A stretch of 64,000 nucleotides of DNA from Pelagibacterales bacterium SAG-MED11 (GCA_014654265.1 JACWDI010000005.1:1-64000); one strand, 5' to 3'; shown: positions 44,062-54,554, counted from the first letter of the stretch. Program-made: numbers and translations. The notes: generated by a model not told the origin, from the letters alone.

Positions 44062-45598
44062 TTTTAATTCTAATAAATGAAAATATTAATAAAATATACA
44101 ATAAAGTGATTAATCCAAAAATTTTATTTCCATATTTAGAAAATATTGTTGGTTGTATTTTTCGCATTTCTTCCAAATCTACATAGCCTGACTCTCCAAA
44201 TTCAACCCTTTGTTCCACAATTCCTATAGGATTAATTATAGCTGCGATACCATTATTCGAGGAGCGAAGGATATATTTTCCATTTTCAATTGCTCTAAAA
44301 ATACTGTGTTCAAAATGTTGCTTTGGCCCTATTGATTTGCCAAACCATCCATCCTCAGAGATATTAACTATAAAATCATAACTTAAATTTTTAAATAATC
44401 TACCCGAATAAATAATTTCATAACAAATTAAAGGTAATACTTTTAAGGTAAAATTTGTATGTTCTATTTCAATTAGTTCCCTTTTTTCACCTTTTGAAAA
44501 AGATTGATAATTATTGGTTAAAGATCTCAATCCTATAACTTTTAAAATATTTTCAAACGGCAAAAATTCGCCAAAAGGCACTAAATTAATTTTATTGTAC
44601 GAATCTAAAATATTTAATTCATTATCGTAAACAGACAGTGAATTAAAAAAATTTATAGATCCGTTGTTAGAAACTTTCTTATTTATGCCGATTATAAACA
44701 AATGATTTTCATTAAAATTCTGATCAAACAATGATCTATATTCTTTTAATTCTTTTTGTGAAATATCTGGAAAAATTCCTTCAGGCCATATAAAAATTAT
44801 TTTCTCACTACCATTTGGCGAGCTCAATTTTATCAAATCCTTAATAATAGAGACAGTATCTACATTGGTATAGAATCTATCTAAGGAAATATTTGAACCA
44901 ATTATTCGTATCTTATGCTCATAAATTTTATTATCTGCCTGATAAAAGTTATCTTTTTGAGAAGAGCCGTAAACGTAAAAAGATATGAAAGTAATTACAA
45001 AAATAATACTGACTGCAATATTTTTTTTTGATTTACTTAAAAATATTATTGCTGGGCTTGTAAATAAAGAGATACAAATTAGATTTAATCCATAAGTACC
45101 TATGATTGAAGTTATACTTAAAATTTCTAGTTGGTTAGAAAGACTATAAACAATTAAATTCCATGGGAATCCAGTTAAAATTATTCCTCTTAAGAATTCT
45201 ATAACTCCAAAAATTAAAGAAAAAATAAAAAATGAACTTAAGATATTTTTGGGATTTAAAATTGCAAAAGAATAAGAAATTAAACCGTAAAACACAGCCA
45301 AAAAACAAGGTATCAAAATAAAAGTAAAGGGAATTAAAAATTTAAAACCTTGATCAAATGTTAAAGAAATTGATATCCAATATAAATTAGTTACAAAATA
45401 TCCAAAACCAAATGCCCAACCATAAAGAAAAAAAATATTAGTATTTGTTTTATGTTTTAATTTCTTACTTAAAAATAAATAGAGAAAAGAAAATGTAAAA
45501 AAATTTATTATAAAAAAATTAAAAGGAGTGAGACTTAAAGAAGAAAGGATTCCCAGAAACCCCAAAAATACAATTTCAGTAAATAATTTTTTTTTCAA
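44054..45598 (-). CDS. lnt: Apolipoprotein N-acyltransferase
   Basis: The 514-residue inner-membrane enzyme adds the third acyl chain to lipoproteins. About six hydrophobic helices come first, then a periplasmic nitrilase-type domain with Glu in [10 protein letters not shown], Lys in [15 protein letters not shown] and Cys in [11 protein letters not shown], and a last C-terminal helix. The block lnt-ybeY-phoH-miaB on one strand resembles the E. coli order. It is separated from ybeY by one base. Confidence 0.94.
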   Translation of the reverse strand: MKKKLFTEIVFLGFLGILSSLSLTPFNFFIINFFTFSFLYLFLSKKLKHKTNTNIFFLYGWAFGFGYFVTNLYWISISLTFDQGFKFLIPFTFILIPCFLAVFYGLISYSFAILNPKNILSSFFIFSLIFGVIEFLRGIILTGFPWNLIVYSLSNQLEILSITSIIGTYGLNLICISLFTSPAIIFLSKSKKNIAVSIIFVITFISFYVYGSSQKDNFYQADNKIYEHKIRIIGSNISLDRFYTNVDTVSIIKDLIKLSSPNGSEKIIFIWPEGIFPDISQKELKEYRSLFDQNFNENHLFIIGINKKVSNNGSINFFNSLSVYDNELNILDSYNKINLVPFGEFLPFENILKVIGLRSLTNNYQSFSKGEKRELIEIEHTNFTLKVLPLICYEIIYSGRLFKNLSYDFIVNISEDGWFGKSIGPKQHFEHSIFRAIENGKYILRSSNNGIAAIINPIGIVEQRVEFGESGYVDLEEMRKIQPTIFSKYGNKIFGLITLLYILLIFSFIRIKNE

Positions 45599-45599
45599 T

Positions 45600-46061
45600 C
45601 TAATTTAACTTTGAAATTACAGATTTATATATAAGCTCTTCTTCTTTTAACATCTTTATGTAATCTTTATCTTTTATGTGATCAAAATTTAATAAGTGAA
45701 GAAAACCATGTATAAAAGTCTTAATTAATTTTTCTTTAAACGATTTAAACGATTGGGATTTTGGTCTATCAATAAAATTATAACTTATAATAATATCTCC
45801 AATATAATTTTCTTTTATTTTTTTTAGTTTTTTATTAGAAGGAAATGATAAAATATCAGTAGATTTATTTTTATGTCTAAAGCTTTTATTCAATTTTTTG
45901 ATATTCTTATTGTTGGAAAGCAATAGCGTAAAGCTTACTTTTCTTCGCAAAAATTTATATTTTTTAGGGAACGATTTGCAAATTTTTTTAAAGAAAAGTT
46001 CTTTTTTCTTTAGTTTTTTTGACCAAGCTTTCTCCTCTGAGAAAACATTAACATTAATCAT
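45600..46061 (-). CDS. ybeY: Endoribonuclease YbeY
   Basis: The 153-residue metallo-endoribonuclease matures 16S rRNA and polices 70S ribosomes. The zinc site HGFLHLLNFDH has the three His of HGxLHLxxxDH, and the N-terminal LNKSFRHKNKSTDILSFP is conserved. It overlaps phoH by 8 bases, and these two plus lnt and miaB are usually clustered. Confidence 0.95.
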   Translation of the reverse strand: MINVNVFSEEKAWSKKLKKKELFFKKICKSFPKKYKFLRRKVSFTLLLSNNKNIKKLNKSFRHKNKSTDILSFPSNKKLKKIKENYIGDIIISYNFIDRPKSQSFKSFKEKLIKTFIHGFLHLLNFDHIKDKDYIKMLKEEELIYKSVISKLN

Positions 46062-47049
46062 CGTTAGAATAAGCTTTTACTATTTTTGAAACAAGAGGAT
46101 GTCTTACTACATCTGAATGATCAAAATCAACAACTGCTATTTCATTTAAATGTCCTAATAATTCTTTGGACCTAACAAGTCCTGACATGCTTTTATTGGG
46201 CAAGTCTATTTGTGTTGGATCTCCGTTAACAACTATTTTTGAATTTTCTCCTATACGCGTCAGAAACATTTTGATTTGAGTATCGGTAGCATTTTGAGCT
46301 TCATCTAAAATAGCGAAAGAATTTTTTAAAGTTCTTCCTCTCATAAACGCTAATGGTGCTATTTCAATATCACCAATTTCAATCATTCTTTGTATTTTTT
46401 CAAAATCAAATAGATCGTAAAGAGAGTCATATAAAGGCCTTAAATATGGGTCAACTTTTTCCTTCATATCTCCGGGCAAAAAACCCAATCTTTCACCAGC
46501 CTCTACAGCAGGTCTTGATAAAATTATTCTTTCAATTTTTTTTTCTAATAACATTGTAAGACCAACGGCTACTGCTAAAAAAGTTTTCCCCGTTCCAGCT
46601 GGACCAGCCGAAATTATTATATCACTTTGTCTTAAAGCTCTTACATATCCCTTTTGTTTTTCTGATCTAGGAATAATCGATTTTTTTGGCGTTTTGATTA
46701 TATCAGTTACATTATTGTTTTTGACTTTTTCATTAATCATAAATTTATCAACTGATGACACTATATCTTTATTTTCTATACTGCCATTATTGATAAATTG
46801 ATTAGCTAAAAATTGAATAGCGTTTTTAATTATCTCATTTTTCTGAGAATTTGATTTAATTAATATTGAGTTACCTCTTGAATATAAACTAGATTTAGTA
46901 ATTTTTTCTAATTCTTTTAAATTTTTATTAAATTCTCCAACTACTCCCATTAATAAATCGTTATCATGAAAAATAACACTAAGAGTGTCATTATCTGAAT
47001 AAACAAATTTAAGTGATGTTTCTAAATTCTTTTTAATTAAACCGCCCAA
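46054..47049 (-). CDS. ybeZ: PhoH-like ATPase (YbeZ)
   Basis: The 331-residue P-loop ATPase has Walker A SAGPAGTGKTFLAVA and Walker B AFAILDEAQNATDTQIK, preceded by a small KH-like N-terminal domain. It partners YbeY in ribosome biology, as the overlap of the two genes suggests. Its function in RNA processing is inferred from E. coli. Three bases separate it from miaB. Confidence 0.94.
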   Translation of the reverse strand: MGGLIKKNLETSLKFVYSDNDTLSVIFHDNDLLMGVVGEFNKNLKELEKITKSSLYSRGNSILIKSNSQKNEIIKNAIQFLANQFINNGSIENKDIVSSVDKFMINEKVKNNNVTDIIKTPKKSIIPRSEKQKGYVRALRQSDIIISAGPAGTGKTFLAVAVGLTMLLEKKIERIILSRPAVEAGERLGFLPGDMKEKVDPYLRPLYDSLYDLFDFEKIQRMIEIGDIEIAPLAFMRGRTLKNSFAILDEAQNATDTQIKMFLTRIGENSKIVVNGDPTQIDLPNKSMSGLVRSKELLGHLNEIAVVDFDHSDVVRHPLVSKIVKAYSNDD

Positions 47050-47052
47050 TTT

Positions 47053-48381
47053 TTACGCTACCTTCAGATTAGAATTGATAACCACATCACCGAATAAAGT
47101 AGTTCTATTACTTTGTTTAATTTTTACTAACATTACTTTTCCTATGTCCTCTTTTTTACCATTAAATATAACTGGTGTCATATATTCTGATCGCCCAAAT
47201 AACTGAGTTTTATCTTTTGTTAGATTCTCTACTAAAACTCTTAATATTTTATTTTCTAAAGACTTATGCATATTAATTTGATTTTCAAATAATTGATTTT
47301 GTACTTTTTCTAATCTTAAGGTAGAAATATTTTTATCAATTAAATGTAAATCTTGAGCGGCAGTACCAGGTCTTGGACTAAAAATAAAAGAATATGAATT
47401 AATGAATTTAATTCTTTTTATCAAATCAAGTGTATCATTAAAATCTTTTTCTTCTTCTCCTGGATAGCTGATAATAAAGTCACTTGAAAATTCTATTTTT
47501 GAATTTATTTTTTTTAACTTTTCAAATATTTTCAAATAATCACTTATTAGATGCTTTCTATTCATGAGTTTTAAAATTTTATTTGAGCCACTTTGAATGG
47601 GAAGATGAACTAGTGGCATCAATTTTTTCGAGTGTTTATAAACTTCAATTAAATCCTCTGACATATCTTTTGGATGAGATGTTGTATACCGAACTCTCTC
47701 AATTTTTGAAAATTTTTCAATTTCTAAAATCAAATTAGATAATCTGTAATTATTATGTTTATAAGCATTTACGTTTTGACCAAGCAAAATAATTTCTTTA
47801 ACTCCATTATCAACCAGATGTTTAGCTTCATCTAAAATTTGTTGGAACGGTCTCGAGTATTCTGGTCCTCTTGTATAAGGTACAACGCAGAAATGACAAA
47901 ACTTATCACAGCCTTCTTGTACTGTTAAAAATGACGACACTTCACTCATCTCATTTTTTATTTTACTCAAATAATCAAATTTATCATCTGCTTCAAATTC
48001 AATTGTTTCTGATTTTTCCTTTTTTTTTATGAAATTTAATATTTTATTATTAATTTCATGATATGATTGAGGTCCTATAACCAAATCTATATAAGGTTCT
48101 CTTTTTAACATTTCTTGGTTTTCTGCTTGAGCAACACATCCAGCTACAATAATCAATGGTTTATTTCTTGATCTAAAAATTTTTTTAACCCTTCCTATCT
48201 CGTGATAAACTTTTTCCTTAGCTTTATCTCTTATGTGGCAAGTGTTTAAGACATAGCAATTGGCTTCTTCATAAATATTTGTTTTATTGTAACCAATTTT
48301 TTTAACTGTATCAAAAATACGATTTGAATCGTATTCATTCATTTGACATCCAAAAGTTTTGATAAAAATTTTTTTACTCAT
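47053..48381 (-). CDS. miaB: tRNA-2-methylthio-N6-dimethylallyladenosine synthase
   Basis: The 442-residue radical-SAM methylthiotransferase modifies A37 of tRNAs reading U-starting codons. The N-terminal UPF0004 domain (FGCQMNEYDS, CVLNTCHIRDKAKEKVYHEIGRVK) holds the auxiliary cluster cysteines, CDKFCHFC is the radical-SAM CxxxCxxC, and a TRAM domain ends the protein. The start overlaps the fur stop by 4 bases (ATGA type). Confidence 0.96.
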   Translation of the reverse strand: MSKKIFIKTFGCQMNEYDSNRIFDTVKKIGYNKTNIYEEANCYVLNTCHIRDKAKEKVYHEIGRVKKIFRSRNKPLIIVAGCVAQAENQEMLKREPYIDLVIGPQSYHEINNKILNFIKKKEKSETIEFEADDKFDYLSKIKNEMSEVSSFLTVQEGCDKFCHFCVVPYTRGPEYSRPFQQILDEAKHLVDNGVKEIILLGQNVNAYKHNNYRLSNLILEIEKFSKIERVRYTTSHPKDMSEDLIEVYKHSKKLMPLVHLPIQSGSNKILKLMNRKHLISDYLKIFEKLKKINSKIEFSSDFIISYPGEEEKDFNDTLDLIKRIKFINSYSFIFSPRPGTAAQDLHLIDKNISTLRLEKVQNQLFENQINMHKSLENKILRVLVENLTKDKTQLFGRSEYMTPVIFNGKKEDIGKVMLVKIKQSNRTTLFGDVVINSNLKVA

Positions 48382-48812
48382 TTATTGGGTTTTTTTTTTA
48401 CCCCATATAACTCTAATTTATGATCTACTAAAGTGTAACCATATTTTTCTGCTACTTTAATTTGAAGTTTTTCTATTTCATCATCTACAAATTCAATTAT
48501 CTCTCCCGTTTTTACATCGATCAAGTGATCGTGGTGACTCTCAATCATTGCTTCATATCTTGCTTTGCCACCTTTAAAATCATGTTTTGCTAATATACCT
48601 GCCTCCTCTAAAAGTTTTACAGTCCTATAAACTGTAGCAATACTTATTTTTGGATCAATCTTAGAAACTCTATTATACAACTCATCTACATCTGGATGAT
48701 CAGACTCTCCATAAGCCTCTTTGGATTCTGATATTATTCTAACTATTACTCTCCTTTGATCAGTTAGTTTTACCCCTTTAGATATACATTTTTGTTCAAT
48801 TGAATCTGACAT
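48378..48812 (-). CDS. fur: Fur-family metalloregulator (Fur/Mur)
   Basis: The 144-residue protein has the Fur winged helix (KLTDQRRVIVRIISES...ISIATVYRTVKLLEEAGI) and metal ligands in SHHDHLIDVKTGEIIEFVDDEIEKLQ and LVDHKLELYGVK. It lacks the C-terminal CxxC zinc site of some Fur proteins, as is usual in alphaproteobacteria, where this branch often responds to manganese (Mur) or iron. It is the second Fur-family member here beside Irr. A Fur-box-like site is at 28925-28943. Confidence 0.9.
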   Translation of the reverse strand: MSDSIEQKCISKGVKLTDQRRVIVRIISESKEAYGESDHPDVDELYNRVSKIDPKISIATVYRTVKLLEEAGILAKHDFKGGKARYEAMIESHHDHLIDVKTGEIIEFVDDEIEKLQIKVAEKYGYTLVDHKLELYGVKKKPNK

Positions 48813-48821
48813 ATTTTAATT

Positions 48822-49208
48822 TTAACTTATATAAATAGGATTAACCAAATTTTTTTTTATTTTGAATTTATCGCATAAAATGGGAACATTTTCATATTTA
48901 ATCTCATCGATATCTTTAAAATCTTTAAAACTAAAACAATAATAGTCTATTTTCACAGCTAAATGGAATGCTTTTACTAAAGAAAGTGAGTTTCTTATAC
49001 CAGCAAAACTACCTGGGCCTCTATTAACATAAATAGTTGAAATATCTTTTATATTAATCTTATTTGAATTTAAAAAATCATTAATCAATACAACTAATTT
49101 TTCATAATTAGTTTTGCTATTTGTGTGGGTAATATTATAAATGTCAGTATTATTAATGAGCATAAAAAAAATATTCTCTCCTGCAGCATCAATAATTAGT
49201 TTATTCAT
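48822..49208 (-). CDS. tsaB: Short TsaB-like tRNA t6A biosynthesis protein
   Basis: The 128-residue protein has the N-terminal ASKHA half of TsaB, with the conserved VNRGPGSFAGIRNSLSLVKAF. Typical TsaB is about 200-230 residues; the second domain is largely gone, although a TsaB-like ending (VNPIYIS) remains. TsaB scaffolds the TsaD/TsaE complex that makes t6A at position 37 of tRNA. Conservation of the core argues against a pseudogene. Its start overlaps the divergent deacetylase start by up to 68 bases, and rimI, often its neighbour, is missing. Confidence 0.82.
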   Translation of the reverse strand: MNKLIIDAAGENIFFMLINNTDIYNITHTNSKTNYEKLVVLINDFLNSNKINIKDISTIYVNRGPGSFAGIRNSLSLVKAFHLAVKIDYYCFSFKDFKDIDEIKYENVPILCDKFKIKKNLVNPIYIS

Positions 49209-50217
49209 TTTTATTTTTTATTTTGAAGTAAATTCTAATGCAGAAGATAATAATAGCAAATACTATTCAAAAGATGAGGGAGTAGTGTCAATTATGTATC
49301 ATCGGTTTAATGAAAATAAATATCCATCAACAAATATTAAAATTGATATTTTTAAACAACATCTTCAAATCATTAAGGATTCTACTTATAATTTTCTTAA
49401 CCCTAAAGATCTTGAGAATAATCTAAGGATCCCAAAAAAAAATAAAGAAATTTTAATTACTATAGATGATGGTTTTAAATCATTTTATGAAGAGGCATGG
49501 CCAATTTTAAAAAGAGAGAAAATACCTTTTATTTTATTTATATCAACTGAACCAGTAGGTAAAAATGGATACATGAATTGGAGTCAAATAAAAGAAATAG
49601 AAAAATCTGATTTCGGAATAATTGGACATCATTCACATACACACGATTATCTAATTGATAAAACAGATAAAGAATTTATTTCTGATATTGAAAAAGCAAA
49701 TGAAATATTTTTAAAAAATTTAGGATATATTCCAGACCTATTTTCATATCCTTTTGGTGAATACTCTAAATTTATGAAAGATTATATTTCTAAAAACTTT
49801 AAACTTTCATTTGGTCAACATTCAGGTGTAATAGATGTAAACAAGGATAAATTTGAACTTCCTAGATTTCCAATAAACGAGAAATATGGAGAAATAAAAA
49901 GATTTAGATCAATTATAAATTACTTCCCTCTAGAATATAAAAGCTTAAAACCAGAAGAAAAAAAATTAAAAAAAGAGGATAACCCACCGATATTTAGTGT
50001 GGAATTTTTTGAAAATCAAAAAAATTTAAATAACATTAACTGTTATTCAAATGAAGGTGGTGTCTGGGAAAAATCTAAAATTAAATTTAATGAATCTAAA
50101 CTTTCTATTGAGTTTAGGGAGCCTTTCCTTCCAAGAAGGGGAAGAATAAATTGTTCCTTAAATGATGATGGTAAATGGCGTTGGTTTGGTACCCAATTTA
50201 TAGTAAAAAAAAATTAA
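49141..50217 (+). CDS. Exported polysaccharide deacetylase
   Basis: The 358-residue protein has a signal peptide (hydrophobic IISLFIFIFYF with cleavage after NSNA) and a NodB domain. VSIMYHRF, the metal-binding Asp pair in LITIDDGFKSFYEEAWPILKR, the His motif HHSHTHDYL and FSYPFGEYSK are all in order. It hydrolyses acetyl groups from surface or wall polysaccharide, substrate unknown. The C-terminal 100 residues are an additional domain. The ATG lies within tsaB in the opposite strand; a second in-frame ATG is at 49156. Its stop shares TTAA with the convergent Bax-like gene. Confidence 0.86.
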   Translation: MSVLLMSIKKIFSPAASIISLFIFIFYFEVNSNAEDNNSKYYSKDEGVVSIMYHRFNENKYPSTNIKIDIFKQHLQIIKDSTYNFLNPKDLENNLRIPKKNKEILITIDDGFKSFYEEAWPILKREKIPFILFISTEPVGKNGYMNWSQIKEIEKSDFGIIGHHSHTHDYLIDKTDKEFISDIEKANEIFLKNLGYIPDLFSYPFGEYSKFMKDYISKNFKLSFGQHSGVIDVNKDKFELPRFPINEKYGEIKRFRSIINYFPLEYKSLKPEEKKLKKEDNPPIFSVEFFENQKNLNNINCYSNEGGVWEKSKIKFNESKLSIEFREPFLPRRGRINCSLNDDGKWRWFGTQFIVKKN

Positions 50218-51377
50218 GTTAAACTTTCAAGCTCAATACTTGAAGGGAGCAGTTTTGCATCATCAAAATCTTTTAAATTATTTTGTTTAATAATTTTTTG
50301 TAATACTTCAACATACTGATTTCCAGTTTCAGCATAATTTTTAAGAAATTGAGAAAGTAAAATACTATCTAAAGGTCTTTGAGAATCTCTTAATTGTGCT
50401 CTAGCTAATCTAAAATTCTCATATGAAGAGTGTGTATTTAAGTTTCTTTGATATGCTCTAACTGAGGCTTGTAATACATTAAACTTCATGACTTTATGAC
50501 CTTTATTTTCATCAGCTTCCTTAGGCTTCAATCCTTCACCAGACCAAGTCCATTGACCAAAAAGAGCATTACCCTCTTGTGCAAATCTTGATGTTCCCCA
50601 ACCCGTTTCTTTTGCTGCTTGGGCTATAGCCAATGAGACAGGAATTTCATCCATTCTTATTTTTAAAATTGATAGATCTTTAGATGGAATGCCGTATTGT
50701 TTAAATTTATTTTTTAACCATTTCTTTTCTATTTTAGTATTATTACTTTTGTTAATAATATTAAATAAAGTTTTTCTATCTAATCTTATATTATTATTTT
50801 CTTTCAAAATAAGCGGTAAAACGATCTGAATAAAAAATTCTTTTCTTTTTTTGGTATTTTCGATCATTTTAATTTCAGCAGGCAGAAGAGTTAATGCTAC
50901 TGGTTTAACTAGTTTTTTTTGTCTCACATCGTCTAACTTATAATCTGTGTCTTCAAATAATTGTTTAATTGTTGAAGCATTCAATCTTACTGTATCGGTT
51001 TCTAAATCATTCAAACTGAAAATATCAATTAATAAATCTTTTTCATTTAGCTCATTATCGCTGTATGTTCCCTCATTTTTTTTATTAAGGGTATAAGCTA
51101 AAATAGATTTTGAATTATTTTGGAATTCGTTTGTAATCATAAAATTTTTTTTTGTATAACTCGATATCAAAGGCAACAAATAGAAAGTAAAAACTATAAA
51201 AATACTAGCAATTAATATTCTTGGTAGTGATCCAATTCTTCTGTCATCAAAAAATTTAAAAATTTTCAAATTTTTTCTTTGGATTTTAAAAAAAAAGAGC
51301 TTTGATCTTAATAATAAAATTTGATTGAAAAAACTAAGATTTTTTAATTTAAAATTAAAAAAATTATTTTTTAACAT
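50214..51377 (-). CDS. Bax-like glucosaminidase-domain protein
   Basis: The 387-residue protein has an N-terminal membrane anchor (RILIASIFIVFTFYLLPLISSY, near residues 52-74) and a C-terminal glucosaminidase domain with the catalytic Glu in LAIAQAAKETGWGTSRFAQEGNALFGQWTW and the conserved ADENKGHKVMKFN. Bax relatives act on peptidoglycan. It is followed upstream by the Nfu gene without a gap (51378), suggesting co-transcription. Confidence 0.88.
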   Translation of the reverse strand: MLKNNFFNFKLKNLSFFNQILLLRSKLFFFKIQRKNLKIFKFFDDRRIGSLPRILIASIFIVFTFYLLPLISSYTKKNFMITNEFQNNSKSILAYTLNKKNEGTYSDNELNEKDLLIDIFSLNDLETDTVRLNASTIKQLFEDTDYKLDDVRQKKLVKPVALTLLPAEIKMIENTKKRKEFFIQIVLPLILKENNNIRLDRKTLFNIINKSNNTKIEKKWLKNKFKQYGIPSKDLSILKIRMDEIPVSLAIAQAAKETGWGTSRFAQEGNALFGQWTWSGEGLKPKEADENKGHKVMKFNVLQASVRAYQRNLNTHSSYENFRLARAQLRDSQRPLDSILLSQFLKNYAETGNQYVEVLQKIIKQNNLKDFDDAKLLPSSIELESLT

Positions 51378-51917
51378 TTAAATAGCCTCAACTTTTTTAA
51401 CTTCAGGTAAGTAATGGCAAAGAAGATTCTGTACACCTTGTTTTAAAGTCATTGTAGAGCTCGGACAACCAGAACAACTTCCTTGTAATTGTACTTTCAC
51501 AATCCCATCTTTAAATTCTTTAAATTTAATATCTCCCCCATCTTTAGCTACTGCTGGTCTTATCTTTTCATCTAATATTTTAACAATTTTTTTTTCTATT
51601 TCTTGTAAATTCACATTTTTTTCTTTTAATTCATTATCAATTACACACTCTTTACCTTTTGAATAAAAATCATTTATTAAAGAAATTACAATATGTTTAA
51701 TTTCATCCCATGATATTTTATCTTCTTTATTAATTGATATAAAATCTTTACCTAAAAAAATACCTTCCACTCCATTTATTGACAATAAATCTTTGACTAA
51801 TTCATTATTTATTTCTTCTTTTTTAGTTATTTCAAAAGAACCTTGGTTAGACACAACTTTTCCAGGTAAAAATTTTAATGAATTTGGGTTTGGTGTAATT
51901 TCTGTTTGTATAAACAT
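51378..51917 (-). CDS. Nfu-type iron-sulfur cluster scaffold
   Basis: The 179-residue protein has an Nfu N-terminal domain (TEITPNPNSLKFLPGKVV...GVEGIFLGKDFISINK) and a C-terminal NifU-like domain whose CSGCPSS motif carries the two cluster cysteines. This is the alphaproteobacterial/mitochondrial NFU1 form that supplies 4Fe-4S clusters to targets such as lipoyl synthase. That is interesting because the PDH lipoyl arrangement here is unusual, but no direct link is visible. Confidence 0.92.
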   Translation of the reverse strand: MFIQTEITPNPNSLKFLPGKVVSNQGSFEITKKEEINNELVKDLLSINGVEGIFLGKDFISINKEDKISWDEIKHIVISLINDFYSKGKECVIDNELKEKNVNLQEIEKKIVKILDEKIRPAVAKDGGDIKFKEFKDGIVKVQLQGSCSGCPSSTMTLKQGVQNLLCHYLPEVKKVEAI

Positions 51918-51969
51918 AAATTATATATAGTCATTAATCATCAAAATGGAACTTGTTAATAAAAATATC

Positions 51970-52971
51970 TTAAAAACCAATTATTTCATGAATTTTTTCA
52001 ACTTTTTTAGACGCTATTTTATCTGCTTTTTTATATCCATCTATAAGAATTGAGTCTAAATAATTGTGATCGTTAAGTAATTTTTTAATTTCAAATGAGA
52101 TAGGAATAATTTTTTCAATCAATAATTGAGATAAATTTTCTTTAAAATGTGAAAAATTTTTTCCTGAAAATTCATTAAGAGAATTTTCTATAGTTAAACC
52201 TGCCAAACTTGAAAAAATTCCAACTAAATTTTTTGTTTCAGGTCTTTTTTCTAATTCTTCAATAGTTGATGGTATGGGCAAAGCATCTGTTTTAGCTTTT
52301 TTAATTTTTTTTACTATTGTGTCTTTATCATCAGTAAGATTAATACGACTTAAATCTGATATTTCAGATTTACTCATTTTTTTTAAACCATCTTTAAGAC
52401 TCATTATTCTTGAAAATTCTTTTTTTATTAAAGGTTCAGGTATCTTAAAAAAATCATCTACGTTAAAATCATTATTAAACTTTTGAGCTATATCCCTGCA
52501 AAGCTCTAAATGTTGTTTTTGATCATTGCCTACTGGAACATGAGTTGAGTCATAAAGAAGTATATCGGCAGCCATTAATACTGGATATGAATAAAGACCA
52601 ATGCTAGCTTTCTCTTTATCTTTGCCTGCTTTTTCCTTAAATTGAGTCATTCTATTTAACCAACCTAATCTCGCTGTACAGCTTAAAATCCAAGCTGCTT
52701 CTGAATGTGCGCTAACTTTAGATTGATTAAAGATAATACTTTTTTTTGGATCAATGCCGCTAGCAATAAAAGTTGCTACTGTTTCACGGATATTGTCTTT
52801 TAATTGCTTGGGATCTTGATTTACCGTGATGGCATGAAGATCCACAACACAAAAAATACAATGATTTTCTTTTTCATTATTAAGCTCTACAAAATTTTTT
52901 ATAGCCCCTAAATAATTTCCTAAATGAAGGTTACCACTTGGTTGAACACCAGAGAAAATTTTTTTTACCAT
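51970..52971 (-). CDS. trpS: Tryptophanyl-tRNA synthetase
   Basis: The 333-residue class I synthetase charges tRNA-Trp. The HIGH-type motif is [13 protein letters not shown], the KMSKS motif is [14 protein letters not shown], and the interface [19 protein letters not shown] is typical. It starts 3 bases after murJ and precedes the Nfu gene on the same strand; 52 bases between trpS and nfu hold no obvious terminator. Confidence 0.97.
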   Translation of the reverse strand: MVKKIFSGVQPSGNLHLGNYLGAIKNFVELNNEKENHCIFCVVDLHAITVNQDPKQLKDNIRETVATFIASGIDPKKSIIFNQSKVSAHSEAAWILSCTARLGWLNRMTQFKEKAGKDKEKASIGLYSYPVLMAADILLYDSTHVPVGNDQKQHLELCRDIAQKFNNDFNVDDFFKIPEPLIKKEFSRIMSLKDGLKKMSKSEISDLSRINLTDDKDTIVKKIKKAKTDALPIPSTIEELEKRPETKNLVGIFSSLAGLTIENSLNEFSGKNFSHFKENLSQLLIEKIIPISFEIKKLLNDHNYLDSILIDGYKKADKIASKKVEKIHEIIGF

Positions 52972-52974
52972 AAA

Positions 52975-54504
52975 TTAATACTTTAGTTTAATATCGTCAT
53001 ATTTAAAAGCTTTGATAAGTAACGAAATTAAAAGGTAAAATATTAATCCTAAAATTACTGAAAGTAATAAATAAAATGACTTCAGGTAATAATCATAAAC
53101 TAATTGATTTTCAAAAAATATAATTACATATTTGAAAAAAATACCCATTAAAAATGATGAAAATGATATCTTAAAGAATCTTATTATAAAAATTTCATTA
53201 AATTGAAACAAGTCTCTATTTTTTAGAAAAATGAATAATAATATAGAATTAAACCAAGAAGAGATGCTAGTAGCAATAGGTATAATTATAAAACCTACAC
53301 TTTTAAAATAATAAATACTTATAAGTACATTTAGAATTACTGAGAATAAAGAAATATAAAATGGTGTCTTAGTATCATGATTTGCGAAAAAAAAAGTCGA
53401 AAAAACTTTTATTAAAGCAAAAGCTGGTAAACCAAGACCAAAGTAAAAAAGTGCTTGTGCAGAATTAGTTACAGATTCTTCTGAGAAAGAGCCATAGCCA
53501 AATAAAGCAGAAATAATTACATCTGATCCAATAAATAAAGCTACAGAAGCTGGTAAGCTTAAAAACATACTCAATTCCAATGCTTTATTTTGTACTTCTA
53601 AAATTTTTTTCTTTTTTTTTAAATAAACATATTTTGATAATTGAGGTAAAACAACAACACCAATAGCAATTCCAGCAATTGCTAGATTTATTTGATAAAT
53701 TCTATCAGCATAATATAGATATGATACCGCGCTCGCTTGAAAAGAGGCAATAATTGTTCCAACTAGTATATTTATTTGTGTAACTCCCGAAGAAAAAATA
53801 CTTGGTAAAAGTTTCTTAAAAAAAAATTTTACTTTATTGTCAATCTTAAATTTAAAACGTAAATTTATAATATAAAATTTTTTAACAAATCTATATAAAA
53901 AAATTAATTGTAATAATCCAGCTGCAGATACTCCATAAGAAAGAAAGTAAATTAATTCATCATCCAAATATTTACCAAATATTAAAATACCTATTAAAAC
54001 TAAATTTAAGATAATAGGTGCTGCTGAAGCTGCAGCAAATTTATTATGAGAATTAAGTATCGCAGCAAAAAAAGAGGATAAGCTTATAAACAGTAAAAAG
54101 GGGAAAGTTATTCTTGTTAAATTGATAGCTAATTCAATTTTTTCCTTATTTTCAACAAAACCAGGAGCTATTAAACTCACAAAAAGAGGCATAAAAAGCT
54201 CAACAACTAAAACTAAAAAAAATAAACCTAAAAATAATAAATTAAAAATTTGATTAGCAAATTTTATTGATTTAGATTTTTTTTTTACTAACTCTTCAGT
54301 ATAGCTTGGAACAAAAGCAGCATTGAATGTGCCTTCAGCGAATAATCTTCTAAAAGTATTTGGTATTCTAAAGGCCACAAAAAAAGCGTCAGCTAAAAAA
54401 CTTGTTCCAAGAAAAATTGCAATTAGTACATCTCTTAAATAACCAAGTATTCTGCTGATTATAGTATAAAAACCAAAAGTGCCTGTTGACTTAACTAAAT
54501 TCAT
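52975..54504 (-). CDS. murJ: Lipid II flippase MurJ
   Basis: The 509-residue MOP-superfamily protein has about 14 hydrophobic helices and moves lipid II across the inner membrane. The N-terminal KSTGTFGFYTIISRILGYLRDVLIAIFLGTSFLADAFFVAFRIPNTFRRLFAEGTFNAAFVP is the strongly conserved MurJ signature with its Arg pair. It is divergent from maeB with 50 bases between starts. Confidence 0.96.
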   Translation of the reverse strand: MNLVKSTGTFGFYTIISRILGYLRDVLIAIFLGTSFLADAFFVAFRIPNTFRRLFAEGTFNAAFVPSYTEELVKKKSKSIKFANQIFNLLFLGLFFLVLVVELFMPLFVSLIAPGFVENKEKIELAINLTRITFPFLLFISLSSFFAAILNSHNKFAAASAAPIILNLVLIGILIFGKYLDDELIYFLSYGVSAAGLLQLIFLYRFVKKFYIINLRFKFKIDNKVKFFFKKLLPSIFSSGVTQINILVGTIIASFQASAVSYLYYADRIYQINLAIAGIAIGVVVLPQLSKYVYLKKKKKILEVQNKALELSMFLSLPASVALFIGSDVIISALFGYGSFSEESVTNSAQALFYFGLGLPAFALIKVFSTFFFANHDTKTPFYISLFSVILNVLISIYYFKSVGFIIIPIATSISSWFNSILLFIFLKNRDLFQFNEIFIIRFFKISFSSFLMGIFFKYVIIFFENQLVYDYYLKSFYLLLSVILGLIFYLLISLLIKAFKYDDIKLKY

Positions 54505-54554
54505 AAATCATATTAGTCTTAATTTTACCCCATTTGTACACCTAATTAAGATAA

